Positions 15,556 through 22,536 of a stretch of 64,000 nucleotides of DNA are shown here, piece by piece; position 1 is the stretch's first letter; each line of letters starts with the position of its first letter. Position numbers and translations under genes: made by a program. Below the pieces are notes generated by a model, which was given only the letters and a program-made list of their open reading frames with translations, made no database searches and was not told where the DNA came from. Origin of the DNA: Rhodococcus pseudokoreensis (GTDB lineage Bacteria > Actinomycetota > Actinomycetes > Mycobacteriales > Mycobacteriaceae). Where the stretch lies: positions 1-64,000 of the forward strand of contig NZ_CP070617.1 in assembly GCF_017068395.1 (NCBI RefSeq), read 5' to 3'.

Positions 15556-15900
15556 TTAGTGCGCCGGGTCGGCCGCGGGCGGGCCGCCGTCGGTGCTGAG
15601 GCGCGGGGACTGCGGTTCTGCGGGCCGGCCGCGGCCGATGCCCTTCGGGTTTTCGGTGGCCTCGAGCTGGTCGATGCGGTCGAGGGCTTGGTCGGTGTTG
15701 GGCTTGCCGAACTCGTTGCGGCCCACGCCGAGAATGAGGACCGGCTCGCCGTCGACTGTGAGGGTATAGCGGCCTTCGGTGGTTGCGGTCAGAACTGCTG
15801 TCCGGGCGGCTTCGGCGATCTGGGCGATAGCGGCGGGACGGTCGTCTGCGGTGCCACTGACGTTGGTGTCGCTGCCGCTGGAGAGGGTCCACGTAATCAC
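15556..15900 (-). CDS. Small hypothetical protein, leaderless start
   Basis: A 114-residue protein starting MITWTLSSGSD. The first 60 residues are beta-rich (TLTVDGEPVLILGVG), the rest is Pro/Arg-rich and probably disordered. The GTG start at 15900 is preceded at exactly six bases by TAGGAT, with no ribosome site, as in two other genes of this region, so translation probably starts at the mRNA 5' end. The family is not recognised. Confidence 0.65.
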   Translation of the reverse strand: MITWTLSSGSDTNVSGTADDRPAAIAQIAEAARTAVLTATTEGRYTLTVDGEPVLILGVGRNEFGKPNTDQALDRIDQLEATENPKGIGRGRPAEPQSPRLSTDGGPPAADPAH

Positions 15901-15906
15901 GGTATG

Positions 15907-15926
15907 ATCCTAACGTATTTAAGTAG
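15907..15926 (-). promoter_or_regulatory. -10 element and conserved box of the gene at 15900
   Basis: On the minus strand the -10 hexamer TAGGAT occupies 15912-15907, six bases before the GTG. It is joined to ACTTAAATACGT, a box shared with the promoters at 16568 and 21178. No good -35 sequence is visible. Confidence 0.55.
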
Positions 15927-16081
15927 AAAAATCCCGTGTTTGCGTGTTATTTATAACGTAATTATATGCTCGCAAAGTCTCTCCATGCCGCGCAATTGAA
16001 CTGGTCACCAATGGTTTTCAGGCGGTCGCAAAGGAGTGGAAAGCCCCGGGGCTTTCCACTCCCCCGCCGGTGTGGGTGCGA

Positions 16082-16561
16082 TCAGTGTTCGACTCGGTCG
16101 TGCACCGAGAGCGGGCCGTAGGTGTGGCCGAGGGCGTCTTCGAGTAGTTCCGACAGGCGGCTGTCGGATGTGGTGGCGTAGTTGCCTCCGGCCATCGTCC
16201 AGGGGTGCGTGCGGACGTACCGGCTCGCGAGTGTGTCCCAGTGGACGGGCGTCAGGTGGACACGCTTGTCGGGCTCGTCGGTGGCCGACTTGCGGAATGG
16301 GGCGTGGTTGATTTCGAGGGCGACGGCGGGGGCGTTGTCGCGCGGGGTGACCACGCGCATCGATGCCGGGGCCGGGTAGACGAAGCCACTGCGATACACC
16401 GTGCAGTCGAGGGTGCCGACCAGGGTCAGCCGAGCGACGCGTGAGGTGATGCCATCGAGGCTGCAATCGGGAAATTCGGCGGTGCGGTAGACGCTGAGGG
16501 TGAGCCCAGCGGTGGCGACGACAGCGACATGGTCCGGGCTGTAGTTCTCGGTGTTTGTCAT
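16082..16561 (-). CDS. Hypothetical protein (begins MTNTEN)
   Basis: A 159-residue soluble protein with a beta-rich N-terminal half (VAVVATAGLTLSVYRTAEF, RLTLVGTLDCTVYRSGFVY) and a mixed C-terminal half. It shares its first six residues, promoter and upstream 450 bases with the gene at 20971-21171, because a 479-bp direct repeat covers both starts; the rest of the two proteins is unrelated. The ATG lies six bases after TAGAAT without ribosome site. The function is unknown. Confidence 0.68.
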   Translation of the reverse strand: MTNTENYSPDHVAVVATAGLTLSVYRTAEFPDCSLDGITSRVARLTLVGTLDCTVYRSGFVYPAPASMRVVTPRDNAPAVALEINHAPFRKSATDEPDKRVHLTPVHWDTLASRYVRTHPWTMAGGNYATTSDSRLSELLEDALGHTYGPLSVHDRVEH

Positions 16562-17022
16562 GACTTAATTCTAACGTATTTAAGTCATAGAATCGCGGTT
16601 CCTCGACTTATTTCTAACCTGATTATGTGTGTGTTGTGTCACCGTTTTGCACGCGCGTTTGCGCTGGTTGCGGGTCGTTTTGCAGGTTTGCAGGTTGCCT
16701 GCAATGGCCGGGGTGTGGAGGTGGTGGTCGTCCCGTCGGCTGGGTGCGTCTGGACCGTGCCGGGTCCGGGGGTGCAAACACGCTTTTCGTTTGCGGCCTC
16801 GGGGTCGGGGCGGTAGCTCCCTGCGGTTGTCGACGGGACGGGTGCCGCCGGGCCGGTCTTCCCTACCGGGGCGGGCCCGTTGCGCCGGTGGTGGTCGATC
16901 CTGGAGGCTGCCTGGGGTGTGGGGGCGGCGAGCGCCCCACCACCAACCCACAAACCGCCGGCCGCCGACACCGGCCGCCGACACCCGGTCACCACGGCGA
17001 TCGGTGCACCTGCCCGGAGCGC
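16544..17022. repeat. 479-bp direct repeat, copy 1
   Basis: Identical to 21154-21632 except near the right end (C at 17013 against A). It starts inside the coding sequence (codons 1-6 of the gene at 16561), includes the promoter and operator, and continues through about 400 bases with no credible gene. The hairpin GGGGGCG / CGCCCC near 16925-16945 could be a terminator. Two copies 4.6 kb apart in the same direction could recombine and delete the parAB segment. Confidence 0.9.
16560..16588. promoter_or_regulatory. Palindromic operator over a leaderless promoter
   Basis: ATGACTTAA (16560-16568) and TTAAGTCAT (16580-16588) are perfect 9-bp arms with an 11-base spacer. The minus-strand -10 hexamer TAGAAT (16573-16568) lies between and in them, six bases before the ATG. 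A repressor bound here would block the promoter. Confidence 0.65.
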
Positions 17023-17099
17023 GCTGGGACTGATGCCGGCGGGAGCTGCGCAACGCAGCCGCCTATGGGAGTGCGCCCCTGGTTCTTGGGGTTTTGCGG

Positions 17100-17633
17100 T
17101 TAGATCAGGCTCGCGTGTTCGCGCACCATCGGTTTGATCGTGGAGTGCAGTCTGTTGAGCTGTTGCACTGCGAGCTCGACGGTGTCGTGGACCCGCTGTC
17201 TTGTGCCGCCACCGTCGTGCTGGTGAACAGCTGAGTACCAGGAGAAGGATTCCCCCGAGAGTGTCGGCCAGGTGCGGCGCATGTGAAGCCACGGTTGGAT
17301 CTGGTCGTCGTCGCGGAATTCGGGGTCGCCTTCCTCGGTGGGTGGTGGTGCGTCGTTGACGCCGAACCCTCGGTCGGGCCATCGGGGTGTTCGCCACCAT
17401 CCGAGTGCGAGATCCGGCCATTGCGCCTTATCCCAGCTGATTGCGCCGGTGTCGTGTGCGAGAAGTACGCAGCGCACCGCCTGGTCTGGATGGGTGCAGG
17501 TCCCCATGTGGTTCTTGACGTCATTGGCGAGGAATTCGTGATGAATCGGATGGGCGCAGTTACCCAGGTAGTTCGCGTCATCGGCGAGGAGGGTGTCGAG
17601 TTTGGTGGGGTCGAAGCCGAAGAACTCGCTCAT
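17100..17633 (-). CDS. Hypothetical protein
   Basis: The 177-residue protein starts MSEFFGFDPTKLDTLLADDA and has CAHPIHHEFLAND and CTHPDQAVRC, two Cys-x-His-Pro motifs that could bind a metal. Trp residues are frequent in the middle. GAAGGGA stands before the ATG. It lies between copy 1 of the long direct repeat and the DUF4177-like gene. The family is not recognised. Confidence 0.68.
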   Translation of the reverse strand: MSEFFGFDPTKLDTLLADDANYLGNCAHPIHHEFLANDVKNHMGTCTHPDQAVRCVLLAHDTGAISWDKAQWPDLALGWWRTPRWPDRGFGVNDAPPPTEEGDPEFRDDDQIQPWLHMRRTWPTLSGESFSWYSAVHQHDGGGTRQRVHDTVELAVQQLNRLHSTIKPMVREHASLI

Positions 17634-17794
17634 CTGCTGTTTCCCTTCGTCTTGGGTGAGCGACCATCCGACTAGTGCAGCCTTAGTTATGACGTGTTTA
17701 TGTCTTTATTGGCCGGTCGAATGTAGTTAATTGCAATTTATTTAGGCATAGTGCAACGCAACCGAAAAGGTGGGTTGAGCAGCCACGCCCCGGC

Positions 17795-18001
17795 TCAGCT
17801 CTCGCGTTCGAAGGTAATCATCAGTCCGTCGACCCGCGACCGCGCCGAAGCGGGCTGCCTGACATCGGTGGCAGTGATCGTCTTGAGCCGCCATCCTTGC
17901 TGGGCGTGCTGGTTGAGCACTTCCTCCAACGTCTCCCCGGACATCTTGTTGCCTCCCATCAACTTGTCTCGGATCTCGACGACCTTGTATGAGTACGCCA
18001 T
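17795..18001 (-). CDS. DUF4177-like small protein
   Basis: MAYSYKVVEIRDKL, then LEEVLNQHAQQGWRLKTI and a final strand (GLMITFERES) match the pattern of the DUF4177 family (short beta-alpha-beta protein with QGW). At 68 residues it has normal length. The start at 18001 is chosen because GGGGAGCGAAGG lies just upstream and the first 18 codons of the longer frame read through the repeat-rich promoter. Its function is unknown; it is transcribed from the repeat cluster that separates it from parAB. Confidence 0.72.
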   Translation of the reverse strand: MAYSYKVVEIRDKLMGGNKMSGETLEEVLNQHAQQGWRLKTITATDVRQPASARSRVDGLMITFERES

Positions 18002-18029
18002 TGCCTTCGCTCCCCTGTTGATCATTAGA

Positions 18030-18112
18030 TGCAACGTGTTTATTGCAACGGTCACTACTGGAATCTATTTATTTGCAACGTTAATAATGGCGGTTTGCGC
18101 TGTGTTGCAACG
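18030..18112. repeat. TGCAACG repeat cluster, candidate partition site (parS)
   Basis: TGCAACG occurs at 18030, 18044, 18074 and 18106, with a fifth copy at 17752, in an otherwise AT-rich stretch directly downstream of the parB-like gene. The first two copies flank TGTTTAT. Short repeats next to a ParA plus ribbon-helix-helix ParB pair are the usual layout of such centromeres. It also carries the promoter of the DUF4177-like gene, so an operator role is the alternative. Confidence 0.55.
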
Positions 18113-18139
18113 CTGCAAAATCCCCTTTGACCAGGAGGG

Positions 18140-18568
18140 TTACCGGGGTCCGGGCTTGAGTTTTCCTTCTCGCTGGGGGAAGGGCTCGCCGTTGTTGTAT
18201 TCCTGGCGGAGGTCGTTGACCAGTTTGAACACCGCGAGGTCGACGAGGCTGGTGAAGGTGCGCGGGGCGGTGGGGTTGCTTTTGAGAAATTCGACCGCGT
18301 TGAGGGCGTCCTCGAGGATCGGCGTGGTGAAGGTGACGGACCTGGTGGTGGTGTCACGGTTGCTGCCTGTGCCTTTGGGGCGACCCATTTTCTTCTTGGG
18401 TGCTTCGGTGGCGTCGGCTGCTGGCTCTTGCTCCGGCTCGACGGTCTGGCCTGCCTGGACGACCTGCGCTGTTTCGGCTGCTTCGCGGGCCTCGACGGGG
18501 ATAGCGGGGTGATTGGACCGGCGCCGAGAACTCAGGTTGGTGGCGCGGGGTTCTGGTCGTGCGGACAT
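18140..18568 (-). CDS. ParB-like ribbon-helix-helix partition protein
   Basis: The 142-residue protein has a disordered N-terminal 60 residues, an AT-hook-like MGRPKGTGSN, then a C-terminal RHH region (TRSVTFTTPILEDALNAVEF and FTSLVDLAVFKLVNDL). It starts six bases after the parA stop, so both share one mRNA. Small RHH proteins serve as the centromere-binding partner of type Ib ParA ATPases; the disordered N terminus probably stimulates the ATPase. Its likely binding site is the repeat cluster just downstream. Confidence 0.78.
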   Translation of the reverse strand: MSARPEPRATNLSSRRRSNHPAIPVEAREAAETAQVVQAGQTVEPEQEPAADATEAPKKKMGRPKGTGSNRDTTTRSVTFTTPILEDALNAVEFLKSNPTAPRTFTSLVDLAVFKLVNDLRQEYNNGEPFPQREGKLKPGPR

Positions 18569-18574
18569 GGGGGG

Positions 18575-19372
18575 TTAGCTCGCCTTTCGGACGTTGTCGA
18601 GGATGTTGCCGAGGTGCTCGACGTAGGTGCGGTGCAGGTTGGAAGCTTTGGGGGTATTCCATTCGTCCAGTCCGCACCCTGCCTCGGTGGCTTCTGCGAT
18701 CCAGGTGGCGCGTTGGATCGGCGGGTCGAGGACGGGTGCTTCGAGGCTTTCGCGCAGGTCGGTGCACCACCGGTCCATGCGGTTGGTGCGCTGGTAGCCG
18801 TTGATGATGGCGCCGGCGATGACGAGCTGGGGGTTGGTGTACTCCTGGACGATCTCGATGGTGTCGAGGAGCCGGGCGAGGCCGTCGAGCGCGAATTGGC
18901 CTGGCTCTGTGACGATGACTACCGCGTGTGCCGCGGTGAAGGCGTTGATGGGGAGCTGGTCGAGCGAGGGCGGGCAATCGATGACGATGAGGTCGTATTT
19001 GTCCGTTACCTCGGCGAGAGCGCGTTTGAGGCGGCTCTCGCGGCCGGCCTTCATGGTGACGAGGTTCTGTGCGGCGTCGGCGAGTGCGTCGCTGCCTGCG
19101 GGAACGACGTCGACTCCTGCCCACTCGCCGGGGACTATGGCCTCGATGAGGGTGGCGTTCTTGGTTTTGTCGAGCACGGTGGCGAGGGACTGGTCGAGGC
19201 TGCCCTGGTATTCGGGTGCGAGCGCTTTGGTGGCGTTGCCCTGGGGGTCGGCATCGACGACGAGGACGCGCAGGCCCAGTGCGGTGACGGCGGCGCGGGT
19301 GAGGTTGATGGTGGACGTGGTCTTTCCGACGCCACCCTTTTGGTTGGCGATTGCAAGGATCGTTGCGGCCAT
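18575..19372 (-). CDS. parA: ParA partition ATPase
   Basis: A 265-residue ParA: IANQKGGVGKTTSTINLTRA is the deviant Walker A with signature lysine, VLVVDADPQGNAT the A' motif, LIVIDCPPSLDQL the Walker B. It lacks an N-terminal HTH, so it is the short (type Ib) form. ATP-bound dimers coat the nucleoid and move plasmid copies with the help of the RHH partner encoded next. ATG at 19372 follows AAAGGAC. The promoter at 19396-19424 is well formed. Confidence 0.96.
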   Translation of the reverse strand: MAATILAIANQKGGVGKTTSTINLTRAAVTALGLRVLVVDADPQGNATKALAPEYQGSLDQSLATVLDKTKNATLIEAIVPGEWAGVDVVPAGSDALADAAQNLVTMKAGRESRLKRALAEVTDKYDLIVIDCPPSLDQLPINAFTAAHAVVIVTEPGQFALDGLARLLDTIEIVQEYTNPQLVIAGAIINGYQRTNRMDRWCTDLRESLEAPVLDPPIQRATWIAEATEAGCGLDEWNTPKASNLHRTYVEHLGNILDNVRKAS

Positions 19373-19395
19373 TGCAGGTCCTTTCGTTGGGGTGA

Positions 19396-19424
19396 AATCT
19401 ACTTATTTAGGACTGGATTAACAA
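19396..19424 (-). promoter_or_regulatory. Promoter of parAB
   Basis: On the minus strand, -35 TTGTTA (19424-19419) and -10 TAGATT (19401-19396) are separated by 17 bases, the best vegetative promoter match in the window, 23 bases before the parA ATG. Confidence 0.7.
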
Positions 19425-19917
19425 TCGAGACACGCATAGATAGGTGATTTTTCAGTGTTTTATGCGTTGGATTTAATGCTGATTGGATGCCGAAGGGGGG
19501 AGGTATGGGCTGTGCACCGTGTGCAGGCAGTGTCTCGGTGTTGCGTGTGCGGCGCAATAGACCTCGGAGCTCTGGCGTTCCTCGATCGTGAGGCTGCCGC
19601 AGAGAGTGTTCGAGCCCGAAGGGCCGTCCTTCGGGCTCGATGCCCGGAGGACGGGGTCGCCGCCTCGGGACTGGGCCTCGGTTGCCTGAGTTGGGTGAGA
19701 TGATCCGGGCGGGGCAGCCCGGAGCTCGGGTTGGTCCCTCCTGGTCTGGGTCGCCGGATGATGGTCAGGACTGGTTCCACACGGCCCGTTCTTCAGTGCT
19801 TTAATCCTGTCGTGATTATGTCGCTTTTCACCCCGGAGATGCGGTTATTTCTCACTGGTTTATCTACATTGCACGGCCGCATTTCGCCTGGTTGAGCTTT
19901 TTGCAGACAAATGAAAA
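19425..19917. other. Gene-free region with a 12-bp perfect hairpin
   Basis: No convincing gene. CGAGCCCGAAGG (19611-19622) and CCTTCGGGCTCG (19628-19639) form a perfect 12-bp stem with a five-base loop, usable as a terminator on both strands. The flanks at 19400-19480 and 19795-19915 are AT-rich, so an origin or centromere element is possible here. Confidence 0.5.
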
Positions 19918-19952
19918 GCGACGGTGCCCGCGTGTTCGGCGGGCACCGTCGC
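19918..19952 (-). terminator. Rho-independent terminator of the DUF3560 gene
   Basis: GCGACGGTGCCCGC pairs perfectly with GCGGGCACCGTCGC over a seven-base loop; on the minus strand it is followed by TTTTCATTT. It lies seven bases past the stop at 19959. Confidence 0.88.
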
Positions 19953-19958
19953 TGTCGG

Positions 19959-20939
19959 TCAGGCTGCGGCTGACCCTGGGCTGATTGCCTCCTGGGTTTC
20001 GGGGTCGAGCGCGGAGCTGATGGCGTCGTACTTGACGGTGTCCGTCCAGCTGTAGCCGGTTTCGACGCTGACACTCTTCGCGTTGACCCGAACTACCTTC
20101 CACCACTGTCCGGAGACTTTGACCAGGTAGCCGCGCTTGATGTCCGCGCGGGTGTAGAGCTTCTGGCCTGCGGCCTCCTGGGCCTCGCGGACGTCGCGCC
20201 AGTACTGAACTTCGCTTTCGAGCCGCTCGATGGAGTCCTCGAGACTGGCGCGGTAGGCGCCGGTCGCGGGTTCGTGGATCTCGCGTTCCGGGGTTCCGTC
20301 CTTGTGGACGAAGAGGACTCGGGAGTGACCGTCTCGGGCTCGCTGCGCTTTGCGTAGGTCGGCTTCGAGTCGGTCGATTCGGCGGGCGACGACGGCGGGG
20401 GAGTAGCGGCTGTCGGTGGTTCCCTTTGCGGCGTCGGCCTTGGCCTTTGCGCGTTCCGCGGCGCGGTGGGCCTCGACGGCCGCGGTGCTGGCGGCCTGGG
20501 TTCGTGCGACGTCGCGGCGGTGTCGGCCTTCGGAGTGATGTCCTACGAGGATGGGTTGCCCCATCGGGTAGCGACCGGAGAGGTCGTGGGCTTTGGTCTC
20601 GGCGGCCTCGGCATCAGCGGCTCTGCGTTCGGCCTTGTTCTCGAGGGCTTCGACTCGGGCTGCTTGGCGGGCTGTGCGGTCCGCTTCCACCTCGGTTTGG
20701 TCTCGTACGCCGGACTCGATCGAAAGCTCGACGTCGAACCCGGCGGCGCGCAATGCGTCGGCGGTGCCGTTGATCGTCGCCAGCTTGGGCGCGACGTCGC
20801 GGGATCGGGGGATATACCAGGCTCCGAGGATGCGCGACCAGCGCCATTTGTGCGCTTTGAGGACGTCGGCGGTTCCGTCGCCCTTTCGGGTTCCCTCGAT
20901 GACGGTTCCTTCTGCTTCGGTGTGGTTGATGGCAAGCAT
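19959..20939 (-). CDS. DUF3560 family protein
   Basis: The 326-residue protein fits DUF3560: MLAINHTEAEGTVIEGTRKGDG, HKWRWSRILGAWYIPRSRD, then a long Ala/Arg/Glu coiled coil with GQPILVGHHSEGRHRRDV, and a C-terminal beta domain (GYLVKVSGQWWKVVRVN). It is common on actinobacterial and other plasmids next to replication and anti-restriction genes, but its activity is not established. The start at 20939 avoids an unlikely Pro/Ser-rich extension. A strong terminator follows. Confidence 0.85.
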   Translation of the reverse strand: MLAINHTEAEGTVIEGTRKGDGTADVLKAHKWRWSRILGAWYIPRSRDVAPKLATINGTADALRAAGFDVELSIESGVRDQTEVEADRTARQAARVEALENKAERRAADAEAAETKAHDLSGRYPMGQPILVGHHSEGRHRRDVARTQAASTAAVEAHRAAERAKAKADAAKGTTDSRYSPAVVARRIDRLEADLRKAQRARDGHSRVLFVHKDGTPEREIHEPATGAYRASLEDSIERLESEVQYWRDVREAQEAAGQKLYTRADIKRGYLVKVSGQWWKVVRVNAKSVSVETGYSWTDTVKYDAISSALDPETQEAISPGSAAA

Positions 20940-20970
20940 TGGTGACCCCGTTTTCCGTGGTGGTGGGCGA

Positions 20971-21171
20971 TTAGTCGAGTGCGCCGGCGGTGACGGCTTC
21001 GATGGTTTCGAGAGAGTGGCCGGCATCCTGGGCGGCCTGGCGTGCGGCGCCGTAGGCCTTCACCAAGTCGGTGATATCGAGGGGTTCACCGGCGCTTACG
21101 GCTGAGTCGAGCGCAACGGCGGTTTCGATCACGACCGCCAGCTCGGGGGCTAGGTTCTCGGTGTTTGTCAT
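20971..21171 (-). CDS. Small hypothetical protein (begins MTNTEN)
   Basis: A 66-residue helical, acidic protein. Its first six codons, operator and promoter are copy 2 of the 479-bp repeat, so it is expressed like the gene at 16561. The ATG lies six bases after TAGAAT without ribosome site. It ends 31 bases before the DUF3560 gene and is probably co-transcribed with it. The family is not recognised. Confidence 0.65.
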   Translation of the reverse strand: MTNTENLAPELAVVIETAVALDSAVSAGEPLDITDLVKAYGAARQAAQDAGHSLETIEAVTAGALD

Positions 21172-21632
21172 GACTTAATTCTAACGTATTTAAGTCATAG
21201 AATCGCGGTTCCTCGACTTATTTCTAACCTGATTATGTGTGTGTTGTGTCACCGTTTTGCACGCGCGTTTGCGCTGGTTGCGGGTCGTTTTGCAGGTTTG
21301 CAGGTTGCCTGCAATGGCCGGGGTGTGGAGGTGGTGGTCGTCCCGTCGGCTGGGTGCGTCTGGACCGTGCCGGGTCCGGGGGTGCAAACACGCTTTTCGT
21401 TTGCGGCCTCGGGGTCGGGGCGGTAGCTCCCTGCGGTTGTCGACGGGACGGGTGCCGCCGGGCCGGTCTTCCCTACCGGGGCGGGCCCGTTGCGCCGGTG
21501 GTGGTCGATCCTGGAGGCTGCCTGGGGTGTGGGGGCGGCGAGCGCCCCACCACCAACCCACAAACCGCCGGCCGCCGACACCGGCCGCCGACACCCGGTC
21601 ACCACGGCGATCGGTGCACCTGACCGGAGCGC
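21154..21632. repeat. 479-bp direct repeat, copy 2
   Basis: Same sequence as 16544-17022. It includes the operator ATGACTTAA / TTAAGTCAT at 21170-21198 and the promoter of the gene at 21171. Together the copies bracket 17023-21153, which holds the DUF4177-like gene, parAB and DUF3560. Confidence 0.9.
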
Positions 21633-21694
21633 CACCCTGTACGCGTTCGGGTGACCGGTCTTTCATCGCCCGTTTGTGGCGGCGGCACATACGG

Positions 21695-21730
21695 CTGGTG
21701 CCCTCACCGTCGGAACGGTAAGGGCACCAG
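21695..21730. terminator. Hairpin between the repeat and the octapeptide gene
   Basis: CTGGTGCCCTCACCG and CGGTAAGGGCACCAG pair almost completely around TCGGAA. It lies downstream of the minus-strand gene ending at 21844 and can end its transcript. The rest of 21633-21843 holds no gene that I can support. Confidence 0.6.
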
Positions 21731-21843
21731 TTCTCGGATGGGGCCGGTCATTTCCGGCTCGCCCGGACGGAAGCTAACACGCCTGGGGAAGCCCATCGAG
21801 TCTCATTGTTCGCGTGGAACCGGAAAGAGTTTATCGCCAGCCA

Positions 21844-22416
21844 TTATTGGCGGATACGAGTGTTGGTGCGCGCTGGGCCGTGGATGGTGACACCTCGTTG
21901 CGCTGTGACGTTGGCATTGTCGTGGAGGAGGATTCGGCTGTTGTCGGTGGCGTGGACGGTGGTGTGTCCGTCGGCGTGGATGGTGGCCTGGTCGTAGGCG
22001 TAGATCGTGGGTTCGTCAGTGGCGCGAACCTTGGCTCGGTCGACTGCGTAGACGGTGGTCTTGTTGCGGGCTTCGACCTGTGTGTCGTCGAACGCTTCGA
22101 TGATGGCGGTGGTGTACGCGTAGCAGCGAGAGTGTCCCTCGAGCTGCACCTGGGCCGCGTCGGTGACGACGATGGCCGGCGACCGTGTCTGTTGTTGCGG
22201 TGTGCTGGTGGTGATGCGGACGCGTGAGGTGCCGGTGATCCGCAGGGTGCCGGCGCCAATGAGGTCGTGGAGTTCGAGGATCTGATCGGGCGGGGAGTCG
22301 ACAATGACGGTCTTCGCGCCCTGAGCGAACCGGGCTACGACGTCGGTAGCGGTGCGGCACGGAGTCCGGGGTGTGCGGCACTGTGGGTTACGTGTCGAGG
22401 TGGTTGGGCGCCTCAT
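21844..22416 (-). CDS. Octapeptide-repeat (beta-solenoid-like) protein
   Basis: From about residue 88 the 190-residue protein is built of some eleven units of exactly eight residues with the form x(T/A)x(V/I)xAxD, for example TTVYAVDR, AKVRATDE, PTIYAYDQ, ATIHADGH, TTVHATDN, SRILLHDN. An alternating inward hydrophobic pattern with a regular short period suggests a stacked beta-helix. The N-terminal 85 residues contain DVVARFAQGAKTVIVDSPPDQILELHDLI and may be a separate domain. No secretion signal is seen. The family is not recognised; bactofilin-type or pentapeptide-type solenoids are possible relatives. Confidence 0.7.
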   Translation of the reverse strand: MRRPTTSTRNPQCRTPRTPCRTATDVVARFAQGAKTVIVDSPPDQILELHDLIGAGTLRITGTSRVRITTSTPQQQTRSPAIVVTDAAQVQLEGHSRCYAYTTAIIEAFDDTQVEARNKTTVYAVDRAKVRATDEPTIYAYDQATIHADGHTTVHATDNSRILLHDNANVTAQRGVTIHGPARTNTRIRQ

Positions 22417-22536
22417 GCTCGATAACCTAGCCGGGATCCGCGGCCGGGTAGTGGGTGCCGCGCTGGGGCGATGAGTCCTGCCTGGGCCTGTGTATGCCCA
22501 GCCGCAGCGTTGTTCGTCGATCCACTTGGCCTTTTG

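Noticed and set aside
16580..17421. Several open frames inside the 479-bp repeats
   Set aside because: Frames on both strands are Arg/Pro/Gly-rich, without ribosome sites, and simply repeat because the DNA is duplicated.
19455..19780. Small frames around the 12-bp hairpin near parA
   Set aside because: They read through the hairpin, have no ribosome site and give no credible protein.
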